Shown one piece after another: positions 34,911 to 42,638 of a DNA stretch of 47,547 nt. The DNA is taken from positions 1 to 47,547 of the forward strand of contig DKQG01000033.1 of assembly GCA_002471575.1 (NCBI GenBank), read 5' to 3'. How positions within the stretch are numbered: position 1 is the first letter of the stretch; the number at the start of each line of letters is the position of its first letter. The position numbers were made by a program, and so were the translations under genes. The notes beneath the pieces were generated by a model that was given only the letters and a program-made list of their open reading frames with translations, was not told where the DNA came from and did not search any database. The DNA comes from Alphaproteobacteria bacterium UBA7314. Its GTDB lineage: Bacteria > Pseudomonadota > Alphaproteobacteria > MPNO01 > UBA830.

Positions 34911-36479
34911 TCAAATCCGCCGGTCCGCTCCTTCCCAGAACGGGTCGCGCAGCCGTCGTTTAGCGATTTTACCGGGTCCGGTGGTCGGAAGTGGACCATC
35001 GTCAAACGAAATAGACTTGGGAATTTTATACCCGCCGATCCTGCCGCGGCAGAATTCGATGATGTCCTCTGAAGACACGTCCAGCGCTCCCTCCAGTGGG
35101 ACGATCACCGCATGCACCTGCTCGCCCCAGACTTCGTGGGGAATGCCGATCACCGCGACTTCGCGCACCGACGGGTGGGTAGAGATCACGTTTTCTACTT
35201 CGACCGAATAGATATTTTCGGCCCCGGAGATAATCATGTCCTTCTTCCGGTCCACCAAGTAAAGATGACCCGTTTCGTCGAGATATCCCATATCGCCGGT
35301 ATGATACCAGTCGCCGCGCAGGGCCTTGGCCGTTATCTCCGGCTTGCGCCAGTATTCCCTCATGATCTTCGGGCCGCCGAAAACGACTTCGCCGATGTCG
35401 CCGGCAGTCAGATCCCGGTCGTTTTCGTCGATAACGCGCACATCGATCAGCGGTGTCGGCGGGCCGCAGGAAGCCGCCCGGTAATGACCATCTTCTCCAA
35501 TGGTCAGGTCATGATCCTGCGGATGCAGGCAACAGGCTAGCCCCGCCGTTTCCGTAATGCCGTAGGTATGCAGTAACATTTCGCCTGGAAAGAATTCCTC
35601 CGCCTTCTGCAGAACGCCGAGCGGCGTTGGCGAGCCGCCATACATAATCTGGGTCAGGCTGGAGAGGTCGTATTTCGAAAGGTCTGCGTGATTGGCGATC
35701 AAAGCGATAAGCGTCGCCGGCAGTGAGGTGATCGTCACCCGCTCCTTCTCGATCAGATGAAGCACCCGCTCTGGCTCGAAGTGAACGCAGACCTGCGCCC
35801 CTCCGACTAGGGGCACAGCCCAGAATGCAACGGCGTCGGCCAAATGAAACATGGGCGCGGAATGCAGCCACACGGATCCCAATCGGAAATCCATTACCGA
35901 AACGCAGTCGACGCCGCACCAGTAAATATTGTCGTTGGTCAGGCAGACGCCCTTGGGATCCCCCGTGGTGCCGGACGTGTAGTAGATCTGGATAATATCG
36001 TCGCCAGATGCCGCCACCGGTTGCGCTTGGTCGGTCGCCGCCGCCAGCAGCGCCTCGTAGTCGTGCATGCCGTCAGACAGCTCGTCTAGCCCCATCCCGA
36101 TGGTGATTTCAAGCGAAGGGGCGCGGGATTTGAGCTCGTCGTAGATCCCGGCGAATGGTTTCGACAGCAACAGAGCGCGGGCATCAGAGTCATCGAAGAT
36201 GTATTCCAGTTCCGGCGCCGCCAGCCGCGAATTCAGGGGCAAGAACGTAAGACCCGACAGCGCGCAGGCATAGTAGGCTTCGGCATAGCGGGCCGAGTTC
36301 CAGTCAAGGATCGCCACCCGGTCGCCTTTTCGAAGGCCCAGCCCGGCCAGCGCGTTGGCAAGGCGGTTAACCCGCGCCCCGAGTTCCCGGTATGTCCAAC
36401 GGATATCGCCGTCAACGATTGCCAACCGGTCTGGGAAATACCTGACCGCCCGGTCAAGAATACGGTGTGCCGGATACAT
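34911..36479 (-). CDS. Acyl-CoA synthetase (long-chain/medium-chain or aryl type)
   Basis: The 522-residue ANL-family ligase is set to start at MYPAHRILDRAVRYFPD (36479); a longer start adds nine residues. Motifs in order are IYYTSGTTGDPKGVCLTN (P-loop), YGITETAG (A5), DWYHTGDMGYLDETGHLYL (A7, catalytic Asp), DRKKDMIISGAENIYSVE (A8), and a C-terminal GPGKIAKRRLRD (A10 Lys). All catalytic residues are normal. It is divergent from the enoyl-CoA hydratase across about 120 bases, and the Rieske gene begins 47 bases beyond its stop. The acid it activates is not known. Confidence 0.92.
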   Translation of the reverse strand: MYPAHRILDRAVRYFPDRLAIVDGDIRWTYRELGARVNRLANALAGLGLRKGDRVAILDWNSARYAEAYYACALSGLTFLPLNSRLAAPELEYIFDDSDARALLLSKPFAGIYDELKSRAPSLEITIGMGLDELSDGMHDYEALLAAATDQAQPVAASGDDIIQIYYTSGTTGDPKGVCLTNDNIYWCGVDCVSVMDFRLGSVWLHSAPMFHLADAVAFWAVPLVGGAQVCVHFEPERVLHLIEKERVTITSLPATLIALIANHADLSKYDLSSLTQIMYGGSPTPLGVLQKAEEFFPGEMLLHTYGITETAGLACCLHPQDHDLTIGEDGHYRAASCGPPTPLIDVRVIDENDRDLTAGDIGEVVFGGPKIMREYWRKPEITAKALRGDWYHTGDMGYLDETGHLYLVDRKKDMIISGAENIYSVEVENVISTHPSVREVAVIGIPHEVWGEQVHAVIVPLEGALDVSSEDIIEFCRGRIGGYKIPKSISFDDGPLPTTGPGKIAKRRLRDPFWEGADRRI

Positions 36480-36602
36480 GGATCGCTCTCTTTTACCTTG
36501 GCCCAAGAGTGCGGGCTAAGAACGCCGAAATCAAGTCGGCAGCTCGCTTGCCGGTTCCGTGCGTCGCGCATACCATCCCGCCAAACAGAACCGGAGAAAC
36601 CC

Positions 36603-37391
36603 ATGGATTACACCGAGATCAAGTTCGACATTCGCGAAGACGGCATCGCCACGATGATCCTGAACCGGCCAGAACGGCTAAACAGTTTCAGCCGCCGGAT
36701 GTTCGACGAATGGCGCGACGTCGTCGCCCATTGCGCGTTCAGCGACGATATTCGCGTGCTGATCGTCACCGGCCAAGGCCGTTCGTTTTCATCCGGTGTC
36801 GACCTGACGGTACTGGGTAGCGACGAGCTGAAACCGCCGGCCTTCCGCTTCTATTACAGGCAGGCCCACCAAGCATTTGATGACCTAGAAGCGCTGGAGT
36901 TACCAGTAATCGCCGCGGTCAACGGGCTATGCTACGGCGGCGGTGTCGAACTGGCGCTCAGTTGCGACATTGTCCTGTCTTCCAATAATGCAACCTACTG
37001 CCTAGTCGAAAACCAGCTTGGCGCAATCCCTGCGTCGGGAGCGTGCAACCGCATGATCCACCATGTGGGCCTAGCGAAGACGAAGGAACTCATCATTACC
37101 GCCGACCCGATCCACGCCGACGAAGCCCGGCGGATCGGACTGATCAGCCAAGTATACAAGGACGAGGAATTCATGGACCGCGTCTACGCCTATGCCGAAC
37201 GGCTATTGAAGAACTCGCCCTTTGCGATGGGCATGGCGAAGCACGTAGTCAATATGTGCGTCAATGCCGACATGAAAACCGGCCGAGACATCGAACGCAT
37301 GGCGCAGTCTTGCCTGGTGCAGTCGGAAGACCACAAGGAGGGCATGGCTGCCTTCTTCGAAAAACGCGACCCGGTTTTCAAGGGCGAGTGA
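36603..37391 (+). CDS. Enoyl-CoA hydratase/isomerase (crotonase) family protein
   Basis: This is a beta-oxidation-type enzyme of 262 residues, starting at MDYTEIKFDIRED with GGAGAAA about 6 bases upstream. The oxyanion-hole loops are GRSFSSGVDLTVLG (about 59-72) and NGLCYGGGVELALSCDIVLS (about 108-127); the latter supplies a catalytic Glu. The second Glu lies in VENQLGAIPASG (about 137-148). The C-terminal helix has the usual hydrophobic trimerisation pattern. Crotonases also include isomerases and dehalogenases, so hydratase activity is likely but not certain. It is divergent from the CoA ligase and convergent with the CMD-family gene. Confidence 0.92.
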   Translation: MDYTEIKFDIREDGIATMILNRPERLNSFSRRMFDEWRDVVAHCAFSDDIRVLIVTGQGRSFSSGVDLTVLGSDELKPPAFRFYYRQAHQAFDDLEALELPVIAAVNGLCYGGGVELALSCDIVLSSNNATYCLVENQLGAIPASGACNRMIHHVGLAKTKELIITADPIHADEARRIGLISQVYKDEEFMDRVYAYAERLLKNSPFAMGMAKHVVNMCVNADMKTGRDIERMAQSCLVQSEDHKEGMAAFFEKRDPVFKGE

Positions 37392-37397
37392 ACGGTC

Positions 37398-37946
37398 CTA
37401 GCCGCGGAAAGGCACGTCTTCCCCATCCGGCACCGGTACTTCGAATACGTTCAGCGTGAACGAAATCAGGGAGTAGTAGCCGCAGATGCCAATCAGTTCG
37501 ACCATCAGTTCGTCGCCGAGCGCATCGATGCCGCGGGCATAAGAGCTGTCCGACAGGTGGCCGCCGGTGAGAATTTCCCGCGCCAAGTCGTAAACCAGCT
37601 GTTCCTCATTGGTCAGCGGTGCCGGCGAATTGCCGGTGCGGAGCAGTTCGATTGCCCCCGCATCGACCCCCTCTTCGATCGCTAGCGGTGCGTGAGCGAA
37701 CCATTCGAAATTCGCCTGCCAGTGCTGGCCGACCGTGCAGATCGCGAGTTCTCGCAGATTTCCGGGCATCTTCGATCCGTAGCGGAGGAAAGCGCCGACC
37801 TGCTGCGCGGGATCCGCAAGCCCCGGAGCATGCAGCCACGGACCAAACGGTCCGCGGATCGATCCGCGCGTGCCGGCGATGGATGCAGCGATACGCTGCT
37901 GATCGTCAGTATAAGTTGAAGGGTCCGGGGGATCGAGACGCTGCAT
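37398..37946 (-). CDS. Carboxymuconolactone decarboxylase-family protein
   Basis: The 182-residue protein has the AhpD/CMD-like core RELAICTVGQHWQANFEWFAH (first half about 64-85), where the usual E...C..H pattern is kept as a single Cys, Gln and His rather than the CxxC of AhpD peroxidases. Proteins of this type may act as decarboxylases or have unknown functions; thiol peroxidase activity is not expected. It ends 6 bases from the convergent enoyl-CoA hydratase stop. The catabolic context makes a role in aromatic breakdown plausible. Confidence 0.8.
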   Translation of the reverse strand: MQRLDPPDPSTYTDDQQRIAASIAGTRGSIRGPFGPWLHAPGLADPAQQVGAFLRYGSKMPGNLRELAICTVGQHWQANFEWFAHAPLAIEEGVDAGAIELLRTGNSPAPLTNEEQLVYDLAREILTGGHLSDSSYARGIDALGDELMVELIGICGYYSLISFTLNVFEVPVPDGEDVPFRG

Positions 37947-38601
37947 GAGAGGGCTCCGTAAAAAAGGACGCGCGGACCATAGCGGAGAGTTGCTGGAAAT
38001 AAAAACGTGGGGACGTATTGGTGATTGCGCAGCATTATGCCGTCTTTCTCGGGCAGGTGGCGCCGGAACAGGGGGCTGAAAAAGGAAAGCAACTTACAGT
38101 TCAACCCGCCATACCGCTTCCGGGCTAGCATGTCGGCAGCGGACATCAATTTCGGGGTTCTGGGCTTTGCGCGGGAACCGATCAAACCCTCCAACGCCTT
38201 CGCCACTCGCACAGATGCAGGGTGCTTCACCCTCGATGCCGCGTGCCTGCCTGCGCCGTTTGCGCGGGCGTTTTCGTTGTGCGCCTGCGCTACCCAGCGC
38301 GATATCTATTCGTAGCGACACACCGCCACGGCAAGACATAGCTATCGGAAAACTAACCGGTGACATGTTGTGAAAGGGCAGCCGATTACAGGGGATCCCC
38401 GCCGCCAACCATGCCGTTTCCCCAAAAAGCCTTTACCGAGACTTCGGTTGCATGGGGTTGTTTTACGCGTCTCCAATACGCGCATACAGAGCAGGTTTAT
38501 ATGTGAGACGGCGAGAGGTTTGTCACTATACGCAACTAGGGTGGAATGCCTCCGCCTTCGCGAGTTTACCGGAAGGCCGGACGAAAGCCCGCGGGAAAGA
38601 G
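37947..38601. other. Long intergenic region, no gene recognised
   Basis: I found no protein family, tRNA or clear repeat in this 655-base stretch. Several frames of 60 to 180 codons exist but have no ribosome binding site or recognisable motif and read as random sequence. It may be decayed coding sequence, since the adjoining 38602-38775 frame is a clear gene scar. Confidence 0.4.
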
Positions 38602-38775
38602 CTAGAACTTCACCATGTCGCCACCTTTGAGCGCCAGTCGTTCACGGGCTTCGGCGGGCGTCGCGACTTCGAGTGACAGATCTTCGACGATGCGTTTGAT
38701 CTTGGCAACCTGATCGGCGTTAGATTTGATCCCGTTTTCCAGCGCCACCGAAATGTCGACGAAACGGCGCGGCAT
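38602..38775 (-). pseudogene. Chimeric scar joining a cyclase-family start to a BKACE-family end
   Basis: A 57-codon frame with GGGAGA about 6 bases before ATG 38775 begins MPRRFVDISVALENGI, which is how cyclase-family (kynurenine-formamidase-like metal hydrolase) proteins begin. From about residue 17 it becomes KSNADQVAKIKRIVEDLS and ends LALKGGDMVKF. That tail matches the C-terminal helices of beta-keto acid cleavage enzymes (3-keto-5-aminohexanoate cleavage protein family: SNAEQV.KI..I.E.L...IATP.EAR..LGLKG). The middle of both genes, roughly 500 residues together, is missing. It looks like an in-frame deletion fusion. The product probably has no enzymatic role. Confidence 0.6.
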
Positions 38776-38892
38776 CGGGTTCTCCCAGTGTTATTGATCC
38801 GCCAAAAGAAGATTACGGATTTCTTCCCCATGAGCAAGTTCGTCTATCTGGGATGAATAATCGATCATCCATCCTACATCCGGGTGGCTGAA

Positions 38893-38906
38893 TGAGTATA
38901 TACTCA
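38893..38906. promoter_or_regulatory. 14-base palindrome upstream of the thiolase gene
   Basis: TGAGTATATACTCA is a perfect 14-base palindrome located about 130 bases before the thiolase ATG. It overlaps a TATACT that could serve as a -10 box. It is a candidate operator, but no matching -35 hexamer was seen and the regulator is unknown. Confidence 0.4.
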
Positions 38907-38970
38907 GCGATCTTCCCCATAAGTGGAAACGGGAGCCAATTATGATCGAATGTAAGCTCGACATGCCGAG

Positions 38971-38994
38971 CAGGGTTCTTGACCCTGTCCTTTT
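38971..38994 (+). terminator. Weak hairpin with T-run ahead of the thiolase gene
   Basis: The arms CAGGGT (38971-38976) and ACCCTG (38982-38987) with a 5-base loop are followed by TCCTTTTA. It lies only about 45 bases before the thiolase ATG, so it could attenuate transcription or merely mark an upstream end. The stem is short. Confidence 0.35.
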
Positions 38995-39037
38995 ACCTGC
39001 CAAATTAGGCTTTAACGTTCGCCATTGAGGATCCGCC

Positions 39038-40204
39038 ATGACCGGCTGCATCGTGGGCTGGGCCCATACCAAATTCGGCAAGCACGAAGGTGTTGAGCTT
39101 GAAACCCTGATCGTTGACGCCGCCACCGAGGCGCTGGTCGATGCCGGGGTCGCTCCGGTCGACGTGGACGAGATATATATCGGCCATTTCAATGGCGGCT
39201 TCGTGATGCAGGATTTCCCCGCCTCCCTGGTACTGCAGGCGCACAAGGATCTGCGCTTCAAACCGGCCACCCGAGTGGAAAACGCCTGCGCCACCGGAAC
39301 CGCCGCGATCCACCAGGGATTGAAGGCGATCGCCGCGAACCAAGCCCGCATCGTGCTGTGCGTCGGTGTCGAGAAAATGACCGAACTGAATGGCGCCGCC
39401 ATCGGCGAGGTATTGACTAAAGCGAGTTATTACAAGGAAGAAGGCGACGAGAGCGGCTCATTTGTTGATATTTTCGCTCGCATCGCCGAAAGCTATTTCC
39501 AGAAATACGGGGATCAGTCGGACGCCCTGGCGCAGATCGCGGCGAAGAACCACGCCAACGGCGCGGTTAACCCGCTCGCCCATTTCCAGAAGGACCTGGG
39601 ATATGAGTTCTGCCGTGAACCGTCAGATAAGAACCCGCTGATTTCTGGCCCGCTCAAACGGTCCGACTGTTCACCCGTGACCGATGGTGCCGCCGCGGTG
39701 GTGCTGGCTGATACAAAGACGGCGATGGGCATGGACAAGGCGGTTTTGTTCCGCGCAACCGCCCACGTGAACGATTTCCTGCCGATGACCAAGCGCGACG
39801 TCACCCAGTTCGAAGGAGCTGCCAAAGCCTGGCACCAGGCATTCGACCGGGCGAAAATCGGCGTCGATGACCTCGACGTGGTCGAAGTCCACGACTGTTT
39901 CACCATCGCCGAAATGCTGATTTACGAGGCGATGGGCCTGGCCGAAAAGGGCCAAGGTGCCTCGGTGATCGCTGACGGCGTTTCAACCAAGGACGGCAAG
40001 CTCCCGGTAAACCCTTCCGGCGGACTGAAATCGAAGGGTCACCCGATCGGTGCGACGGGCGTTTCCATGCATGTCATGGCGGCGATGCAAACACGCGGCA
40101 ATGCCGGTGCATTGCAGATCGACGGCGCGGAAATCGCCGGCGTGTTCAACATGGGCGGATCGGCGGTCGCCAACTACGCCTCCATCTTGGAAGCCGTGCG
40201 TTAG
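39038..40204 (+). CDS. Thiolase-family acyltransferase (SCP2/SCPx-like)
   Basis: This 388-residue thiolase cleaves or forms 3-ketoacyl-CoA. The nucleophilic Cys is C84 in ENACATGTAA, and the His motif is GGLKSKGHPIGATG (about 328-341). The C-terminal CxG cysteine of classical thiolases is absent; the segment reads VFNMGGSAVANYAS, as in SCP2-type thiolases. GAGGA lies 6 bases before ATG 39038. It sits in a cluster with three CoA ligases and a crotonase, consistent with a beta-oxidation-like or aromatic side-chain route. Many SCP2-type thiolases work with a small DUF35/OB-fold partner, but none is next to it here. Confidence 0.9.
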   Translation: MTGCIVGWAHTKFGKHEGVELETLIVDAATEALVDAGVAPVDVDEIYIGHFNGGFVMQDFPASLVLQAHKDLRFKPATRVENACATGTAAIHQGLKAIAANQARIVLCVGVEKMTELNGAAIGEVLTKASYYKEEGDESGSFVDIFARIAESYFQKYGDQSDALAQIAAKNHANGAVNPLAHFQKDLGYEFCREPSDKNPLISGPLKRSDCSPVTDGAAAVVLADTKTAMGMDKAVLFRATAHVNDFLPMTKRDVTQFEGAAKAWHQAFDRAKIGVDDLDVVEVHDCFTIAEMLIYEAMGLAEKGQGASVIADGVSTKDGKLPVNPSGGLKSKGHPIGATGVSMHVMAAMQTRGNAGALQIDGAEIAGVFNMGGSAVANYASILEAVR

Positions 40205-40291
40205 CTGTACGTTTATGGGGGTAGGCCGGCAAGGGCAAACCGCGACCTAGTTCGGCATCAGGACGATAGATTCGTAAGGCTCGGGCTTGTT

Positions 40292-40611
40292 CTACGTGAC
40301 GCTAAGCCGCCCTTTTTTCAGGTCCGGCACGACGAACACATCCAGAGCCGACACCAGCTGGTCCCGTGATTGCCGAAAGCAGGCGTTGATGTCTAGAAAC
40401 GGCCCCTTGTCACATAGGTTAGACAGGGGCTTGGCAACGGCGTCGACGATAACTTTGGCGACTGCGCGCTGGGGTCGATCACAGTCAACTTACCCGACCC
40501 CGCAATCGGCACCGGGTCGCCAGCGACAAACGTCGGTGCCAGTACCGCTGGCATGAAAGAGAAAAAAACCGTCTCATGGTCAGAACATAGTTGAGATACG
40601 CATCGAAACAA
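40292..40611 (-). pseudogene. Frameshifted remnant of an unrecognised gene
   Basis: Three minus-strand frames in succession give protein-like sequence. FMPAVLAPTFVAGDPVPIAG and GKLTVIDPSA come from one frame. A shifted frame then gives AVAKVIVDAVAKPLSN, LCDKGPFLDINACFRQSRDQ and LVSALDVFVVPDLKKGRLSV, ending at TAG (40292-40294). The strong composition and ordered character suggest a real protein that has been frameshifted. I cannot name the family. It lies between the thiolase and a CoA ligase, in otherwise non-coding sequence of about 480 bases (40205-40682). Confidence 0.35.
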
Positions 40612-40682
40612 TCACAGTTAAAGGCCCCTATTTCGGAGGTAGCCCCTCCCGATAATGCCTCGGTGGTGCTAAAAACGGGGTT

Positions 40683-42236
40683 ATGAACCTCGCGAACCTC
40701 CTTATCGATTCCGCACGACAGTTTCCTGATGCCTCGGCGCTAGCATTCGGCACAAAAACCGTCGCGTCCTATGAACAGCATGCCGGTCGGTCCGCCCGTC
40801 TTGCCCAGGCGTTGTTGGCGCTGCCCGGCATCGAGCCTGGAGATCGGGTCGCCATCGCGATGAAAAACGCCCCTGAATATTCCGAGATTATGTTCGGAGC
40901 ATGGCACGCGGGGCTCGCCGTCGTGCCGATGAACGCGCGTCTGCACCCCCGGGAATTCGCCTATATCCTCGAAGATGCTGGCGCCAAGGTCTGTTTCGTC
41001 AGCGATGACCTTGCAGACGGCATATCGGAAATAGCGGGCGACATCGTTTGCTTGGAACACATCGTGCTAGCGGGGTCCGCACGATACGAGGAAATGCGAT
41101 CGGGCGAAGCGGTCGAGCCCGCTGCGGTTGATGGGGGCCATTTGGCATGGCTGTTTTATACCTCTGGCACGACCGGTCGCCCCAAGGGTGCGATGCTGAC
41201 GCATGCAAATCTCCGCGCCATGAACGCTGCCTATTTCAAGAGCGTCGACGACATCGACGGGGATGGATGCATTGTGCACGCTGCCCCGTACAGCCACGGT
41301 TCGGGACTGTACCTGCTGCCGCACGTCGAACGCGGCGCTTGCCAGGTGATCCCGGCGTCGGGTGGTTTTGATCCGGCGGAAGTCTATGACCTTCTGACCA
41401 CATGGAAAGGCGTGACCTTCTTCATGGCACCAACCATGGTGACGAGACTGATCAATGATCCGGGTGCCCAAGAAGCCGATACCGGCAACCTGAAGACCAT
41501 TGTCTATGGCGGCGCACCAATGTACCTGGAGGATTGTCTGAAGGCGCTAGACCTGCTCGGTGCGAAACTGGTGCAAATTTACGGCCAGGGGGAGGCACCC
41601 ATGACGATTACGTCGCTGTCCCGTAACCTTCACAGCCAGGCGGGTGTCCCTGACTATCACGAACGGTTGGCTTCTGTCGGAACGGCACAACACGGCGTCG
41701 AAGTGCGTGTCGTCGACGAAGATGATAATGACATGCCCTTGGGCGAGATTGGCGAAGTCTTGGTGAAGGGCGACGTGGTCATGAAAGGCTACTGGAACAA
41801 CCCTGAAGCCAGCGCGAGGACCCTGCGCGGAGGATGGCTGCATACCGGCGATATGGGCGCTCTCGACGCGAACGGGTTCCTAACACTGAAAGACCGGTCG
41901 AAGGACCTTATTATCTCGGGTGGCTCGAATATTTATCCTCGGGAGGTCGAGGAGGTTCTGCTGCGACACCACAGCGTGCTGGAATGTTCTGTCATTGGCC
42001 GCCCCCACCCCGAATGGGGCGAGGAAGTCGTTGCTTTTGTGGTAGCGAAAGACGGCGCCGAAGTGGCGGAAAAAGATCTCGACACGCTCTGCCTTGAGCA
42101 CATCGCCCGGTTTAAACGCCCGAAGGCTTATCTTTTAATCGACGCTCTACCAAAGAATAACTACGGCAAAGTACTGAAAACAGAACTGAGGGACACTGTG
42201 TTTTTGAGAGACCGTTTCCAGTCAGGGAGCAGATAA
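40683..42236 (+). CDS. Acyl-CoA synthetase, ANL superfamily
   Basis: The 517-residue protein shows all catalytic motifs: WLFYTSGTTGRPKGAMLTH (P-loop, about 158-176), YGQGEAPM (A5), GWLHTGDMGALDANGFLTLKD (A7), DRSKDLIISGGSNIYPREVE (A8), and KNNYGKVLKTELRD (A10 Lys). YGQGEAPM is a less common variant of YG.SE and occurs in bacterial aryl- and acyl-CoA ligases. The ribosome binding site is weak, with GGGG only two bases before ATG. It is the last intact catabolic gene on this side; the LysR regulator faces it from the right. The substrate is unknown. Confidence 0.9.
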   Translation: MNLANLLIDSARQFPDASALAFGTKTVASYEQHAGRSARLAQALLALPGIEPGDRVAIAMKNAPEYSEIMFGAWHAGLAVVPMNARLHPREFAYILEDAGAKVCFVSDDLADGISEIAGDIVCLEHIVLAGSARYEEMRSGEAVEPAAVDGGHLAWLFYTSGTTGRPKGAMLTHANLRAMNAAYFKSVDDIDGDGCIVHAAPYSHGSGLYLLPHVERGACQVIPASGGFDPAEVYDLLTTWKGVTFFMAPTMVTRLINDPGAQEADTGNLKTIVYGGAPMYLEDCLKALDLLGAKLVQIYGQGEAPMTITSLSRNLHSQAGVPDYHERLASVGTAQHGVEVRVVDEDDNDMPLGEIGEVLVKGDVVMKGYWNNPEASARTLRGGWLHTGDMGALDANGFLTLKDRSKDLIISGGSNIYPREVEEVLLRHHSVLECSVIGRPHPEWGEEVVAFVVAKDGAEVAEKDLDTLCLEHIARFKRPKAYLLIDALPKNNYGKVLKTELRDTVFLRDRFQSGSR

Positions 42237-42405
42237 TCAGCCGCCAGGCTGGTGGTATCGCCCAAGTCGAATCCGATCGCAAAACCGTTGAAATCGTCAT
42301 CCCCATCGGTCTGCACCTGATTTTTCGACGTCAGTGTCTGGTTCAGCAACGTCAGATTGCCGCGAAAAAACGCCGACGAAAGGATAACGGGAAACGTGTA
42401 TATCG
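42161..42405 (-). pseudogene. Fragment resembling an outer-membrane beta-barrel protein
   Basis: A minus-strand frame from about 42405 reads YTFPVILSSAFFRGNLTLLN, then FNGFAIGFDLGDTTSLAADY. It has the alternating polar/hydrophobic pattern of barrel strands with an Asp-rich turn. A stop lies immediately upstream, so no start survives, and its left end overlaps the 3-prime end of the CoA-ligase gene. It is probably a remnant of a porin-like gene. The family is not certain. Confidence 0.3.
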
Positions 42406-42426
42406 ATCATGACTCACTCCCGAACG

Positions 42427-42465
42427 TAATCGTTGAGGAGTGGTTAATCGTTGAGGAGTGGTTAA
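42427..42465. repeat. Tandem duplication of an 18-base unit
   Basis: TAATCGTTGAGGAGTGGT occurs twice without mismatch (42427-42444 and 42445-42462) and a third copy begins with TAA. The unit contains GAGGAG. It could be slippage or a duplicated regulatory half-site; no protein is encoded. Confidence 0.9.
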
Positions 42466-42484
42466 GAAAAATTCATACCAGATA

Positions 42485-42626
42485 ATTTATCGATAAATAT
42501 CATTGACTTACATCGTCCTGCTTATCTTCGTATCAGGACCTTTGAACCCTAGCGGCGACCACAGATCTGTCCGCCTGCCAAGTCCTGATACGACCGGGCC
42601 GTTCAGGTCCACGGGCCCCCGGTTTT
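42485..42626 (+). ncRNA. Structured noncoding stretch ending in a terminator-like hairpin
   Basis: In order there are: a perfect palindrome ATTTATCGATAAAT (42485-42498); perfect 11-base arms CGTATCAGGAC (42529-42539) and GTCCTGATACG (42582-42592); inside them GGCG/CGCC around ACAGATCTGT (about 42553-42574); and then a GC-rich hairpin ACCGGG/CCCGGT (42593-42623) followed by TTTT. This pattern fits a small RNA or leader read on the plus strand with an intrinsic terminator. TTGACT at 42503-42508 resembles a -35 box, but the -10 spacing is short. I know no family that matches. It could also be a relic of a mobile element end. Confidence 0.4.
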
Positions 42627-42638
42627 CATTCGGATGGA

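Noticed and set aside
38025..38315. Plus-strand 96-codon frame in the 38 kb intergenic region
   Set aside because: It has no ribosome binding site and no family resemblance, and its composition looks random.
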